From Asticcacaulis sp. EMRT-3 (GTDB taxonomy: Bacteria > Pseudomonadota > Alphaproteobacteria > Caulobacterales > Caulobacteraceae): DNA of 64,000 nt. The stretch is taken from NCBI RefSeq assembly GCF_030027245.1, contig NZ_JASERT010000001.1, positions 1,976,501 through 2,040,500 on the forward strand, given 5' to 3'. A model generated the notes under the pieces. That model saw nothing but the letters and a program-made list of their open reading frames with translations, did no database searches and was not told the origin of the DNA. The position numbers and the translations under genes were made by a program. Every line of letters begins with the position of its first letter. Positions within the stretch are counted from its first letter, which is position 1. Shown in pieces: positions 45,912 through 54,910 of this stretch.

Positions 45912-46571
45912 GCAAGGACAGCTTTCTACAGAACGGCGTACACAGACGCCGCGCCCGTCTCCGGTCAGCGGAGGGGCGATGAATGGGCGAAGCGTTCGCG
46001 TGACACGGTTCGGATGACATAGACAGGCCATCATGAAAGACGGCCTTGAGTGCTGGCGATATGCACCCGCCATTCAGCGGGCATATCTCACGCGGCCAGC
46101 GGCGCCTCGGAGGAAGCGCTTTATATTTTTCGCAACTGCGAAGGGCGCTACATGCACCCAAGTGCAGAGAAAGTCAAGAGTGGTAATATAGTATAAACGT
46201 CTCTTTTAAAAACTGACTTCGCGGTCACAATATCACAACGGTTTGTAAACCAAGGCCCGCTAAACTGAACACAGGCGTCGCCTTCAGGCGGCCAGCGGAC
46301 GAAGATTCGCCTGCCGACCCCAGCCGTGCCTGACAAAAAGGTCGGGCAAAAAAATCAGGGCAAAAAAGCCCGAAAAAGTGCCGTTTCAGTAATCCAGCTT
46401 ATAAGTATCAGCGTATCCCCTATTGGCCGATTTTGCGGTCGATCGCTTAGAGCGCTTTTCGATCTGATAGACTCAAGATCGGCGCTCTCAGTTTTGTTTT
46501 ATCGCTCTTCCTTATCCAAAAAGTGGAGCCACTTTTTGGGGAAACGTTCTAATTGCAGGGTACAGACCGCC
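45912..46571. other. 660-base region between the helicase and PilZ genes
   Basis: Contains the leader and promoter region of the helicase gene on the minus strand (AT-rich at about 46170-46250, with TTGACT read on the minus strand near 46175), a GGGC-A6-GCCC hairpin near 46353-46368, and the repeat at 46448-46552. A long 5' leader is typical for cold-regulated RNA helicases. No convincing gene is visible. Confidence 0.55.
46448..46552. repeat. Dispersed palindromic repeat, variant copy
   Basis: Begins TAGAGCGCTTTTCGATC with a mirrored GATCGGCGCTCT, then TTTTGTTTTATCGCTC and the hairpin CCAAAAAGTG/CACTTTTTGG, ending CGTTCTA. It combines features of the 116-bp repeat (21552, 49996) with the hairpin at 39001-39025, linking them into one family. 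Confidence 0.75.
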
Positions 46572-47057
46572 ATGACCACGCCTTTCCGCCGCCCCGTTTC
46601 CGTTCCCGGCCAGCCCGCTTCCGGCCAGTCCGCTTTCGGCCAGCAGGCAGACAAGGTTGAAATCATCATGCCCGATCAATATGCTGACCGCCGCGCCGAA
46701 CCGCGTTTCGTCTGCGATGATCGCGGCGCGCTGCTATTGCTGGCCGAGAACAAGACCGTACCCTGCCGCATCCTCGATCAGAGCGCTTCGGGGGCGCGCG
46801 TGGCGATGGAAAACCTGACCGAAATCCCGGCGGAAATCTGGCTGCTCGATCTCGACACCCATACGGTCAGGCGCGGCACGGCGGCCTGGAGCATGGCCAA
46901 CCGCATGGGGTTGAAGTTCAACTTCGTGCAAGGCCTGAAACCCGGCGAACCGCGCCCGGCCAAGGTGCCGCAGGGCGTGTTCGACGCCTGGCTGCGCCTC
47001 AGCAATGCGCCAGACCCAAAGGGCGAAGACGACAGCGACACCCTTTATTTCGATTGA
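46572..47057 (+). CDS. PilZ domain protein
   Basis: A 161-residue protein with the cyclic-di-GMP-binding motifs RRAEPR (RxxxR) and DQSASGARV (D/NxSxxG), and a compact beta-barrel pattern. An N-terminal tail of about 35 residues rich in Gln, Pro and Gly precedes it; a second ATG within IIMPDQY (about 46668) could be the true start. A c-di-GMP receptor controlling motility or surface behaviour is likely. Confidence 0.85.
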   Translation: MTTPFRRPVSVPGQPASGQSAFGQQADKVEIIMPDQYADRRAEPRFVCDDRGALLLLAENKTVPCRILDQSASGARVAMENLTEIPAEIWLLDLDTHTVRRGTAAWSMANRMGLKFNFVQGLKPGEPRPAKVPQGVFDAWLRLSNAPDPKGEDDSDTLYFD

Positions 47058-47131
47058 TAAAAGGCAATGGCTTGAGCGCCGCTGCCGCAGGCGCTACATC
47101 TGCCTCTCAGCATCGGGATGAAGAGGCGATC

Positions 47132-47701
47132 ATGACGGCGATCACGGATAAGGACAGGCTCTGGCTCGGCGGCGGGCGCATCGACGAAGACCGCGCCTTC
47201 AAACCGGTCAACATCGCCGTCCTGACCATTTCCGACACGCGCGACGCAGACAGTGACACATCCGGCGATGTGCTGGCGGCGCGCATCGAAGCCGCCGGTC
47301 ACCATCTGGCGGGCCGCGCCATTGTGCGCGACGACATTGAGGCCATCCGCTCTCAGGTGAAGGCCTGGGTGAAAAGTGGCGGGATCGACGCCATTGTTTC
47401 CACCGGCGGCACCGGCATTACGGGCCGCGATGTCACGCCCGAAGCGGTTGAGCCGATCCTTTCCAAGCGCATCGAAGGTTTTTCGACCCTCTTTCACATG
47501 CTCAGCTATCAGACGGTCGGCCTGTCCACCCTGCAATCGCGCGCTCTGGCCGGGATCATCGATGGCGTCTTCATCTTCTGCCTGCCCGGTTCGAACGGGG
47601 CGGTGAAGGACGGCTGGGACAAGGTGATCCGCTGGCAGCTCGACAGCCGCCACGGCCCCTGCAACATGGTGGAACTGATGCCCAGACTGAAAGAAGTCTG
47701 A
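47132..47701 (+). CDS. moaB: Molybdenum cofactor protein MoaB/MogA
   Basis: A 189-residue MoCF-domain protein that adenylylates molybdopterin. Family motifs: VLTISDTRDADSDTSGD, STGGTGITGRDVTPEA and FCLPGSNGAVKDGW. The ATG at 47132 follows an AAGAGG site. Its stop overlaps the moeA start (TGATG), so the two are coupled. Confidence 0.92.
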   Translation: MTAITDKDRLWLGGGRIDEDRAFKPVNIAVLTISDTRDADSDTSGDVLAARIEAAGHHLAGRAIVRDDIEAIRSQVKAWVKSGGIDAIVSTGGTGITGRDVTPEAVEPILSKRIEGFSTLFHMLSYQTVGLSTLQSRALAGIIDGVFIFCLPGSNGAVKDGWDKVIRWQLDSRHGPCNMVELMPRLKEV

Positions 47702-48927
47702 TGGGCCAGATGCTCACGATTGACGAGGCCATCGATCTGGTGCGCAAAGCCGCGCCGCTGATGCCCGAACAGGAGGTGGCGCTGCACAAGGCGGCGGGCC
47801 GCGTTCTGGCTGCACAGGTATTAGCCCGCCGCGATCAGCCGCCCTTTGCCGCCTCGGCGATGGATGGTTATGCGGTTGTGGCCGACAGCCTGACCCCCGA
47901 CATCCCGCTGCTGCGCCTCATCGGTGAAAGTCAGGCGGGCCAGCGCTTTTCCGGCAAGGTGGGCGTGGGCGAGGCCGTGCGCATCTTCACCGGCGCGCCC
48001 GTGCCCGAAGGCGCCGACACCATCGTCATTCAGGAAAACACCGAACGCCATGATGACTGGCTGACCATCCTGCCCGATGGCCGCACCACCGCCCCGCGCC
48101 ATATCCGTCCGGCGGGGCAGGATTTCCGCGCCGGCGAAGCCCTGCTTGAAACGGGCCTCAGGCTCGACGGCTGGCGGCTGGCGCTGGTGGCGGCGGCGGG
48201 TCTGGCCGAGGTCGCCGTGCGGCGCAGGCCCGAAGTGGTGATCTTATGCACCGGCAATGAACTGGTGCAACCCGGCGAAACGCCGAGGCCCGACCAGATT
48301 TTTGAGTCCGGCTCGCACGCCCTGATGGCCCTGATTACGGCCTGGGGCGGCAAGGCCAGCTTTGTCGGCGTGGCGGGCGATCATCTCAAGGGCCTGCACA
48401 AAGCGTTGAAAAAGATCATCAAAGAGGATGCGCCCGATCTGATCGTCACGGTCGGCGGGGCCAGTGTCGGTGATCTTGATCTGGTGCGTCCGGCGCTCGA
48501 TAAGCTGGGCCTGGAACGCGCCTTCGACAGCGTGAAAGCGCGCCCCGGCAAGCCGACCTCGTTTGGCCAACTGGCGGGCGGCACGGCGGTTTTGTCCCTG
48601 CCCGGCAATCCGGCCTCAGCGCTCGTCATGGCGCAATTGCTGCTCAAAACCTGGCTGGAGGCGGCGCTTGGCATGAAGGCGGGGCCGCAATTCGTCAGTG
48701 CCGTGCTGCAAGGCCCCGTTTCGGCGGCCGGGCCGCGCGAAACCTTCCTGCGCGGCAGCCTGACCTCCTCCTTGCAGGGCCAGTTGCAGGTCAGGGCTTT
48801 CGCCGATCAGGATTCGTCGCTGGTCAGCGTGTTTGCCCAGGCCGATGCGCTGATCCGCCTGCCTGCTAATACCCCGCCGATGAGCGCCGGGGCGCGCGTC
48901 GAGGTGCTGCCGCTGGAAAGGCTGTAG
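47701..48927 (+). CDS. moeA: Molybdopterin molybdenumtransferase MoeA
   Basis: A 408-residue enzyme that inserts molybdate into adenylylated molybdopterin. Motifs: SAMDGYAV, GAPVPEGADTIVIQE, the MoCF-type VGGASVGDLD, and LPGNPASALV. A final beta domain is present. Coupled to moaB. A strong palindrome follows the stop. Confidence 0.95.
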   Translation: MGQMLTIDEAIDLVRKAAPLMPEQEVALHKAAGRVLAAQVLARRDQPPFAASAMDGYAVVADSLTPDIPLLRLIGESQAGQRFSGKVGVGEAVRIFTGAPVPEGADTIVIQENTERHDDWLTILPDGRTTAPRHIRPAGQDFRAGEALLETGLRLDGWRLALVAAAGLAEVAVRRRPEVVILCTGNELVQPGETPRPDQIFESGSHALMALITAWGGKASFVGVAGDHLKGLHKALKKIIKEDAPDLIVTVGGASVGDLDLVRPALDKLGLERAFDSVKARPGKPTSFGQLAGGTAVLSLPGNPASALVMAQLLLKTWLEAALGMKAGPQFVSAVLQGPVSAAGPRETFLRGSLTSSLQGQLQVRAFADQDSSLVSVFAQADALIRLPANTPPMSAGARVEVLPLERL

Positions 48928-48930
48928 GTT

Positions 48931-48965
48931 TTCACCACGGAAACGAAGTTCGTTTCCGTGGTGAA
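48931..48965. terminator. 35-base palindrome between moeA and kdgK
   Basis: Two 17-base arms (48931-48947 and 48949-48965), from TTCACCACGGAAACGAA and its exact complement, around a single G. It lies between convergent genes and can act as a bidirectional terminator. It lacks a long T tract. Confidence 0.7.
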
Positions 48966-48971
48966 TCTCGC

Positions 48972-49970
48972 TTACCGCCGCACGTCAAAGCCGCCATCGC
49001 TCAAAAAACCGTCGAGATCGGACGCCGTGGCCAGTGACAGATCACCGGGCTGGGCGTGTTTCAGGCAGCCATTGGCAATGCCGTAATCGAGCGCCTTCTG
49101 GTCGCTATTGCCGTGGATCAGCCCGTGCAGCACGCCTGCGGCAAAGGCGTCGCCGCCGCCGATACGGTCGATAATGCCAGCCACGTCGTACATGGCGGTT
49201 TCCAGCGTATCGTCGCGCGTGAACATCAAACCCGCCAGACGGTTATGGTCGGCGCTGACCTGTTCGCGGCGCGTGCAGACCAGACGCTTCAGGCGCGGCC
49301 AGGTCAGGAAACCATGATCGGCGGCGGCGCGCGCATCGGCGAATTTTTGCCCCGATACCAGCTCGATGTCGCGGTGACCGCCGAAGATCAGATCGGCCTC
49401 ATTCATCAGTTGGCCGATCAGTTTCGGCGCATCACCGCCCCAGGCCTGCCAGAGCTTGGGCCGGTAATTGCAGTCGAACGACACGGATATGCCCTGCTTC
49501 TGCGCCGCCTGCATGGCGGTGAGCGCGGCGCGGAAACTGGCTTCGCCGAGCGCCGCCGTAATGCCCGACACATGCAGCCAGCAGGAGCCCGCAAGCGCGG
49601 CCTTCCAGTCAAAGGCGCTGAAATCGGCCTCGGCAAAGGCTGAGCCTGAGCGATCATAGACAATATCGGACGGGCGATGAATCGCCCCCGGCGTCAGGAA
49701 ATAGAGCCCCATCCGGCCGTGCGCAAAGGCCACCTGCGCCGTATCGACGCCCCAGCGGCGCAGTTCGTTGCGCGCAGCAATGCCGAGCGGATTTTCCGGC
49801 ACCACGCTGATCATGCGCGTGGCATGGCCCAGCCGGGCCAGGCCGACGCAGACATTGGCCTCGGCCCCGCCGACATGCAGGGCGAGATCGGGCAGGGTTT
49901 CCAACTGGCGGCCTTCAGTGGCGCTCAGACGGATCAGCAGTTCGCCAAAGGCGGTGAAGTCGGTCGGCAT
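48972..49970 (-). CDS. kdgK: PfkB-type sugar kinase (2-dehydro-3-deoxygluconokinase)
   Basis: A 332-residue ribokinase-fold protein. The first signature (GGAEANVCVGLARLGH) and the second with catalytic Asp (DRIGGGDAFAAGVLHG) are intact, and SFDCNYRPKLW fits KdgK, which phosphorylates 2-keto-3-deoxygluconate in sugar-acid breakdown. Substrate assignment is by overall pattern; other PfkB substrates are possible. Confidence 0.82.
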   Translation of the reverse strand: MPTDFTAFGELLIRLSATEGRQLETLPDLALHVGGAEANVCVGLARLGHATRMISVVPENPLGIAARNELRRWGVDTAQVAFAHGRMGLYFLTPGAIHRPSDIVYDRSGSAFAEADFSAFDWKAALAGSCWLHVSGITAALGEASFRAALTAMQAAQKQGISVSFDCNYRPKLWQAWGGDAPKLIGQLMNEADLIFGGHRDIELVSGQKFADARAAADHGFLTWPRLKRLVCTRREQVSADHNRLAGLMFTRDDTLETAMYDVAGIIDRIGGGDAFAAGVLHGLIHGNSDQKALDYGIANGCLKHAQPGDLSLATASDLDGFLSDGGFDVRR

Positions 49971-49995
49971 GGCATGTTTCCCTTTTCGGGTTTTT

Positions 49996-50111
49996 TAGAG
50001 CGGTCTGCATTCTGATTGAATCGGTCAAAGGCATGCAACCCGCTCTACATTTTACGTTTTTCCGCATCTCGCATTCAATTTGTAAGTCAAATTAAACGCT
50101 CGTTGCTCTAG
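49996..50111. repeat. Dispersed 116-bp palindromic repeat, copy 2
   Basis: Nearly identical to 21552-21667: the differences seen are in the left arm (CGGTCTGCAT instead of CGGGTTGCAT), one base in the AAATTAAACG tail and one near the end. The GC arms remain pairable. It lies upstream of kdgK and downstream of serBA. Confidence 0.85.
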
Positions 50112-50163
50112 TGCGCCGGAGCGGGAATGAGAAGCTGCTTTGGTGTTCCGGTCGCGGAAACTA

Positions 50164-50240
50164 CCCCACCACCACATCTCAGGCGTCACCATGTACGGTG
50201 ACGCCCTCGTGCGGCCCCCCTCCCCTGCGATCTGGGGAGG
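50164..50240. repeat. Palindromic element of the CCCCACCACCAC family, short copy
   Basis: Begins CCCCACCACCACATCTCAG, contains a hairpin GGCGTCACC/GGTGACGCC (50182-50190, 50197-50205), then CGTGCGGCCCCCCTCCCC and a CTCCCC/GGGGAG hairpin. It ends 2 bases before the serBA stop and may end that transcript. Confidence 0.75.
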
Positions 50241-50242
50241 AG

Positions 50243-52165
50243 CTAAATCAGCGAACGGAACTTCAGCGTACCACCCACCGCCTTCAGCTCTTCGAGCGCT
50301 TCCTTCGGATAGCCGCGATCGACATCGACGATGACATAGCCGAGGCTTTCATTGGTTTTCAGGTGCTGGGCCAGCACATTGAGATCATACTTGGCCATGA
50401 TGGCGTTAATCGCGGCCATGACGCCCGGCACGTTCTGATGCAGGTGTAAGAAGCGATGGCGGCCCTGCACTTCCGATAGCTGGACGTGCGGCATATTGAC
50501 CGAGAAGGTGGTGTCGCCGCGATTGAGGAAGTTGAGCAGACGTTCCGAGGCGAACTGGCCGATGGCTTCCTGCGCCTCTTCGGTCGAACCGCCGATATGC
50601 GGCGTCAGGATGAGGTTTTTCAGGCCCATCAGCTTTGACTCAAACGGATCGTCATTGGTGCGCGGCTCTTCGGGGAAGACATCGACCGCCGCGCCATACA
50701 GCTTGCTCGAGTCGAGCGCTTTCGCCAGCGCATCAATATCGACGACATGGCCGCGCGACAGGTTGATGAACAGGGCATTGTCCTTCATGCGGGCAAACTG
50801 CGCCGCACCGAACATATTCTTGTTTTCCGGGCGGCCATCGACGTGCAGGCTGACCACATCGGCCTCGGCCAGCATGGCGTCGAGCGAGCGATAACGGCGC
50901 GCATTGCCGAGCGTCAGTTTTTCGGCCAGATCATAATAGATGACGCGCATCCCGAAGGCTTCGGCCAGAATCGACAATTGCGAACCGATGGCGCCATAGC
51001 CGATAATGCCGAGCGTCTTGCCGCGCACTTCGTGGGCGCCGGTGGCCGACTTGTCCCACTTGCCCTGGTGCATGGCCACCGACTTGTCAGGGATGCTGCG
51101 CGTCAGCATGACGGTCAGGCCCATCACCATCTCCACCACCGAGCGCGTATTGGAATAGGGGGCGTTGAAAACGGCGATGCCCTTTTCCGAACAGCCCTTC
51201 AGATCGATCTGATTGGTGCCGATGCAAAACGCGCCGACCGCCATCAGCTTGTCAGCGTGGTCGAGCACCTTCTTCGTCAGATTGGTTTTGGAGCGCAGGC
51301 CCAGCACATGCACGCCCTGAATGGCCTCGATCAGCGCATCCTCGTCGAGCGCGCCCTTGACGGTGGTGACATCATAGCCTTCTTCGCGGAAGGCGCGGAT
51401 GCCGTCGGGGTGGATGTTTTCGAGCAGCAGCACCTTCAGCATCGAGCGCGGGAAGGAATAGCGGCCCTCATAGCCCTCGGCGTGCAAAACCTCATCGAAC
51501 GAAGCGGCGACATGGGTGGAAACGCCATCGACCGCGCCGACGACGCGCGGGCGCGCCACGTTTTCGGTGAAGGCGTAAAAGCGTGTCGCCGCCCCGCCCT
51601 GATAGACTTCGTAATCGGTCCAGCCATCGCCGATCATCACGATGTCGCCCGACAGGCCAAGCTGGCGCACAGCCGCGATCTTGCCGCCGTCCTGCGACAG
51701 GGAATTGGCCTGATCGACGCCGGTGGCCACGCCATCGGCATTGAACAGCAGGCGGTTGGCCAGCACATATTCGGCCTCGATGCCCAGTTCGGCTACCACG
51801 GGATCGATAAATTCGTGAAAACCGCCTGAAATGATGCGAAACTTGCCGGGATTTGCCGTGAAAACCGCCTTATTGCGTTCGATCGAGGCCGTGATGCGGC
51901 CCTTCAGCACCTCGATCAGCGAGGCAATATCCTCGCGCGTCGGTTTCAGGATCTGCACGCGGCGTTGCAGGGCGTCGGCGAAGCTGATCTCGCCCGACAT
52001 GGCCTGATCGGTCAGGGCCTTGATGCCGGCCACATCGGCCTGACGGGCCGGATCGGCCGCCGACAGCAACTCGGCCAGCACGTCGAGCGCCTCGACCTGT
52101 GTGAAGGTCGAGTCGAAATCGAGCACCAGTGTGGCGTGGTTCGGAGCGGAGAAGCTTGCATTCAT
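50243..52165 (-). CDS. Fused phosphoserine phosphatase - phosphoglycerate dehydrogenase
   Basis: A 640-residue bifunctional protein. Residues about 1-235 form a HAD-type phosphoserine phosphatase (SerB) with DFDST at 16-20, the ISGGF serine, and GDGWTD at 179-184. Residues about 243-560 form D-3-phosphoglycerate dehydrogenase (SerA) with GYGAIG at about 389-394, NLSRGHVVD, and the TPHIGGST histidine, followed by a C-terminal ACT domain (about 570-640). Both active sites look intact, so steps 1 and 3 of serine synthesis are on one chain. ATG 52165 is chosen; GTG 52174 is the alternative. Confidence 0.9.
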   Translation of the reverse strand: MNASFSAPNHATLVLDFDSTFTQVEALDVLAELLSAADPARQADVAGIKALTDQAMSGEISFADALQRRVQILKPTREDIASLIEVLKGRITASIERNKAVFTANPGKFRIISGGFHEFIDPVVAELGIEAEYVLANRLLFNADGVATGVDQANSLSQDGGKIAAVRQLGLSGDIVMIGDGWTDYEVYQGGAATRFYAFTENVARPRVVGAVDGVSTHVAASFDEVLHAEGYEGRYSFPRSMLKVLLLENIHPDGIRAFREEGYDVTTVKGALDEDALIEAIQGVHVLGLRSKTNLTKKVLDHADKLMAVGAFCIGTNQIDLKGCSEKGIAVFNAPYSNTRSVVEMVMGLTVMLTRSIPDKSVAMHQGKWDKSATGAHEVRGKTLGIIGYGAIGSQLSILAEAFGMRVIYYDLAEKLTLGNARRYRSLDAMLAEADVVSLHVDGRPENKNMFGAAQFARMKDNALFINLSRGHVVDIDALAKALDSSKLYGAAVDVFPEEPRTNDDPFESKLMGLKNLILTPHIGGSTEEAQEAIGQFASERLLNFLNRGDTTFSVNMPHVQLSEVQGRHRFLHLHQNVPGVMAAINAIMAKYDLNVLAQHLKTNESLGYVIVDVDRGYPKEALEELKAVGGTLKFRSLI

Positions 52166-52373
52166 GTCGGTCACGCCTATCTTAGGCAGCGGCCGCGCTC
52201 AACGATGACGGCGACCGTCGCCCTGTTCTGAATTTGTGATTGCCGATAGGCCAAAAGTGCCCGCCGCACAACCCGCCACGGTCATTTATTATGGCGCGGC
52301 GGCAGCGAATTCTTTAAGAGGGGCGCAAATCCCGAATAGCTAAAGTCCCATCCGTCCTCCTCCGTGTGTTTTT

Positions 52374-53276
52374 ATGTCCGAAATCGAATATCCATTTGAA
52401 GATTATTCCGCCCGTTTCGTCATCGAAACCCATCCGGTGCATGGCCGTCTGGTGCGCATCGGCGATACGCTCGACCAGATCCTGAAAGCGCATGATTATC
52501 CTGACCTGATCGCCGGATTGCTGGGCGAGGCCTGCGTGCTGGCCGTGCTGGTCGGTTCGTCGCTGAAGTTCGAGGGACGGCTGATCATGCAGGCGCAGGG
52601 CGATGGGCCGGTGCGTTACGTGGTGGCCGATTACGATACGCGCGGCGGTTTGCGCGGTTTCTGCCGCTTCGACGCCGGTGAGCTGGAGGCGCTGGTCGCC
52701 GCCCATGAAGGCAGCTTCGTGCGCCCCGGCGCGAAAGACCTGCTGGGCAAGGGCACCTTCATCATGACGCTCGATCCCGAAAACCAGATGGATCGCTATC
52801 AGGGCGTCACGCCTATTGAGGGCGAAAGCCTGGCCCTGTGCGCCGAACACTATTTCGCCCAGTCCGAACAGGTGCCTACCCAGGTCAAGCTGGCCGTCGC
52901 CGAAGTGAACGGGCCGGACGGGCCGAAATGGCGCGCCGCCGGCGCCATGATTCAGGCCATAGCCGGTGACCAGACGCGCGGCGAAACCAAGGAATCGTTC
53001 GATCATATCCGCGCCCTGTTCGCCACATTGGGCGAGGACGAACTGACCGATTTCGACCTGACCGCCGATAAGCTCCTGTACCGGCTGTTCCACGAAGACG
53101 GCGTACGGCTGGCCCCGGCCAAGCCGGTTTTCCGCCTGTGCCGCTGCTCGCAGGAACGGGTCGAAGATCTGGTTCTGTCGTTTTCCGAGGACGAGCAAAG
53201 GGAGATGCGCGAGGCCGATGGCCGGGTGCATATCACCTGCGAATATTGCTCGAAGACGTTTTACGTCGAGGGCTGA
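52374..53276 (+). CDS. hslO: Redox-regulated chaperone Hsp33
   Basis: A 300-residue holdase chaperone activated by oxidation. The C-terminal zinc-thiolate site is clear: CRC in FRLCRCSQERVED and CEYC in HITCEYCSKTF, giving the four cysteines CxC and CxxC. N-terminal and middle segments match HslO (GQAYFxQSEQ-like EHYFAQSEQVPT). Divergent from serBA. Fits with the oxidative-stress genes elsewhere in the window. Confidence 0.95.
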   Translation: MSEIEYPFEDYSARFVIETHPVHGRLVRIGDTLDQILKAHDYPDLIAGLLGEACVLAVLVGSSLKFEGRLIMQAQGDGPVRYVVADYDTRGGLRGFCRFDAGELEALVAAHEGSFVRPGAKDLLGKGTFIMTLDPENQMDRYQGVTPIEGESLALCAEHYFAQSEQVPTQVKLAVAEVNGPDGPKWRAAGAMIQAIAGDQTRGETKESFDHIRALFATLGEDELTDFDLTADKLLYRLFHEDGVRLAPAKPVFRLCRCSQERVEDLVLSFSEDEQREMREADGRVHITCEYCSKTFYVEG

Positions 53277-53300
53277 TACACCAGACGGGCAGCGAGGTTC

Positions 53301-53990
53301 TTAACCTTGCAGGTCGAGGGAATAACCCGCCGAGCGCACCGTGCGGATCGGGTCGAAATCGTCGCGGTCATTGAGCGCCTTGCGCAGGCGGCCGATATGG
53401 ACATCGACGGTACGCGCCTCGACATAGACATCATTGCCCCAGACGGCGTCGAGCAGTTGTTCGCGTGAAAAGACGCGCCTCGGATACTGCATCAGATAAT
53501 CGAGCAGCTTGTATTCAGTAGGGCCTAAGTGAATATCGCGGCCGGCGCGCTGCACGCGATGCGACAGGCGGTCAACGATGATCTCGCCAAACTCGGCGCG
53601 GTCTTCCGACAGGGCCGGGCGGATGCGGCGCAGGACGGCGCGGATGCGCGCCATCAGTTCGGTCATCGAAAACGGCTTGACCACATAGTCGTCGGCGCCG
53701 GTATCGAGACCGCGGATACGGTCGCTTTCTTCCGAACGCGCCGTCAGCATAACGATGGGCAGATTGCGCGAGGCGGGCACCTGACGCAGGCGGCGGCACA
53801 CTTCTATGCCCGACACCTTGGGCATCATCCAGTCGCAGACCAGAAGATCGGGCTGACGCTCCTTGACCATGACCAGCGCCTCGTCGCCATCGGTGGCAAT
53901 GCCAACCTCATAGCCTTCTTTTTCGAGATTATAGCTGAGCAGGGTCGCCAGAGCGTCTTCGTCTTCGGCGATGATGATGTAGGGCTTCAT
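53301..53990 (-). CDS. phoB: Phosphate response regulator PhoB
   Basis: A 229-residue OmpR-family regulator. The receiver domain has the acidic pair EDED, the phosphorylated Asp in LLVCDWMMPKVSG, and the K in VVKPFS; the C-terminal winged helix (PTEYKLLDYLMQYPRRVFSREQLLDAVWG, RTVDVHIGRLRKAL) follows PhoB closely. ATG 53990 gives the family N terminus. It is the last gene of phoR-phoU-phoB. Confidence 0.95.
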   Translation of the reverse strand: MKPYIIIAEDEDALATLLSYNLEKEGYEVGIATDGDEALVMVKERQPDLLVCDWMMPKVSGIEVCRRLRQVPASRNLPIVMLTARSEESDRIRGLDTGADDYVVKPFSMTELMARIRAVLRRIRPALSEDRAEFGEIIVDRLSHRVQRAGRDIHLGPTEYKLLDYLMQYPRRVFSREQLLDAVWGNDVYVEARTVDVHIGRLRKALNDRDDFDPIRTVRSAGYSLDLQG

Positions 53991-54069
53991 GCAGGGCTTC
54001 CAGCTTGGTATTTGGCAAGGGCGACTGCCCGCCGCCGCTGACGCGGCGAGCCTCGCGGCCTTTGAGCGG

Positions 54070-54765
54070 TTAAGACGGCGACAGCGTATCGCCCTTGGGA
54101 CGATCCTCGACATAGTCTTCGCCGGTCAGCTCGTAATGGATATGCTCGGCCATATTGGTGGCGTGGTCGCCGATCCGTTCGAGATTCTTGGCCATGAACA
54201 GAAGATGGGTGCAGGCCGAAATCATGCGCGGATCGCCCATCATATAGGTCAGCAGTTCGCGGAACATGGCGTTGTAATGCTCGTCCACCTCGGTATCGGA
54301 GGTCCAGACGCTTTGCGCCAGATCGATCTTGCCGCCCTTATAGGCGTCGAGCACATCGCGCAGGCGCGACGACACCAGCTTGCCCATGCGCTCGATCGAG
54401 CGCGTCAGCGGGGCCATCGGCTCGGCTTCGGAAATGACGATGGCGCGCTTGGAAATGTTCTTGGCCAGGTCGCCGATGCGCTCCAGCGAGGTGGCGATCT
54501 TCATGGCCGCCACGGTCTTGCGCAGATCGTCGGCCATCGGCTGGCGCAGGGCGATCAGGCGGATGCACTTGCGCTCGACATCCTTTTCCAGTTCGTCGAG
54601 GCGGTGATCGCGCGCCACGACACTCTGGGCCAGCGCCACATCGCGGCGGGCTACGGCCTCAACAGCGTCGGCCACCTGTGCCTCGGCCAGGCCGCCCATC
54701 AGAACGACCTCTGCCGATAACTGGTCGAGTTCGTCGCCATAGGTTTTGACGATATGCGGATTCAT
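54070..54765 (-). CDS. phoU: Phosphate signalling protein PhoU
   Basis: A 231-residue protein of two three-helix repeats with the metal-cluster motifs (SLERIGDLAKNI and NLERIGDHATNMAEH, about residues 90 and 190). PhoU inhibits PhoR signalling when phosphate is sufficient. The ATG at 54765 gives the family start MNPHIVKTYGDEL. It lies between phoR and phoB; the pst transporter genes usually found with it are missing. Confidence 0.95.
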   Translation of the reverse strand: MNPHIVKTYGDELDQLSAEVVLMGGLAEAQVADAVEAVARRDVALAQSVVARDHRLDELEKDVERKCIRLIALRQPMADDLRKTVAAMKIATSLERIGDLAKNISKRAIVISEAEPMAPLTRSIERMGKLVSSRLRDVLDAYKGGKIDLAQSVWTSDTEVDEHYNAMFRELLTYMMGDPRMISACTHLLFMAKNLERIGDHATNMAEHIHYELTGEDYVEDRPKGDTLSPS

Positions 54766-54861
54766 GTTCAGGGCCACCGTTTGTCCTCGAAATTCAGGGT
54801 TACAAGACGCCGGATAAGCGTCGCCATAATCCCGGATCATAGCCCACATACGGGCATTCTG

Positions 54862-54909
54862 TGACAGTTTTATAATGACAGGGCTGATGAACCCTTAAAA
54901 TTATGACAG
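54862..54909 (-). promoter_or_regulatory. Candidate PhoB half-sites upstream of phoU
   Basis: On the minus strand, CTGTCA occurs three times (TGACAG at 54862, 54876 and 54904 on the plus strand) at spacings of 14 and 28 bases, with TTATAAAA between two of them as a possible -10. PhoB boxes are CTGTCA direct repeats but normally 11 bases apart, so this is only a candidate. Confidence 0.45.
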
Positions 54910-54910
54910 T

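Noticed and set aside
44211..46022. 603-codon open frame opposite the DEAD-box helicase
   Set aside because: Antisense artefact of codon bias; no ribosome site and no recognisable fold.
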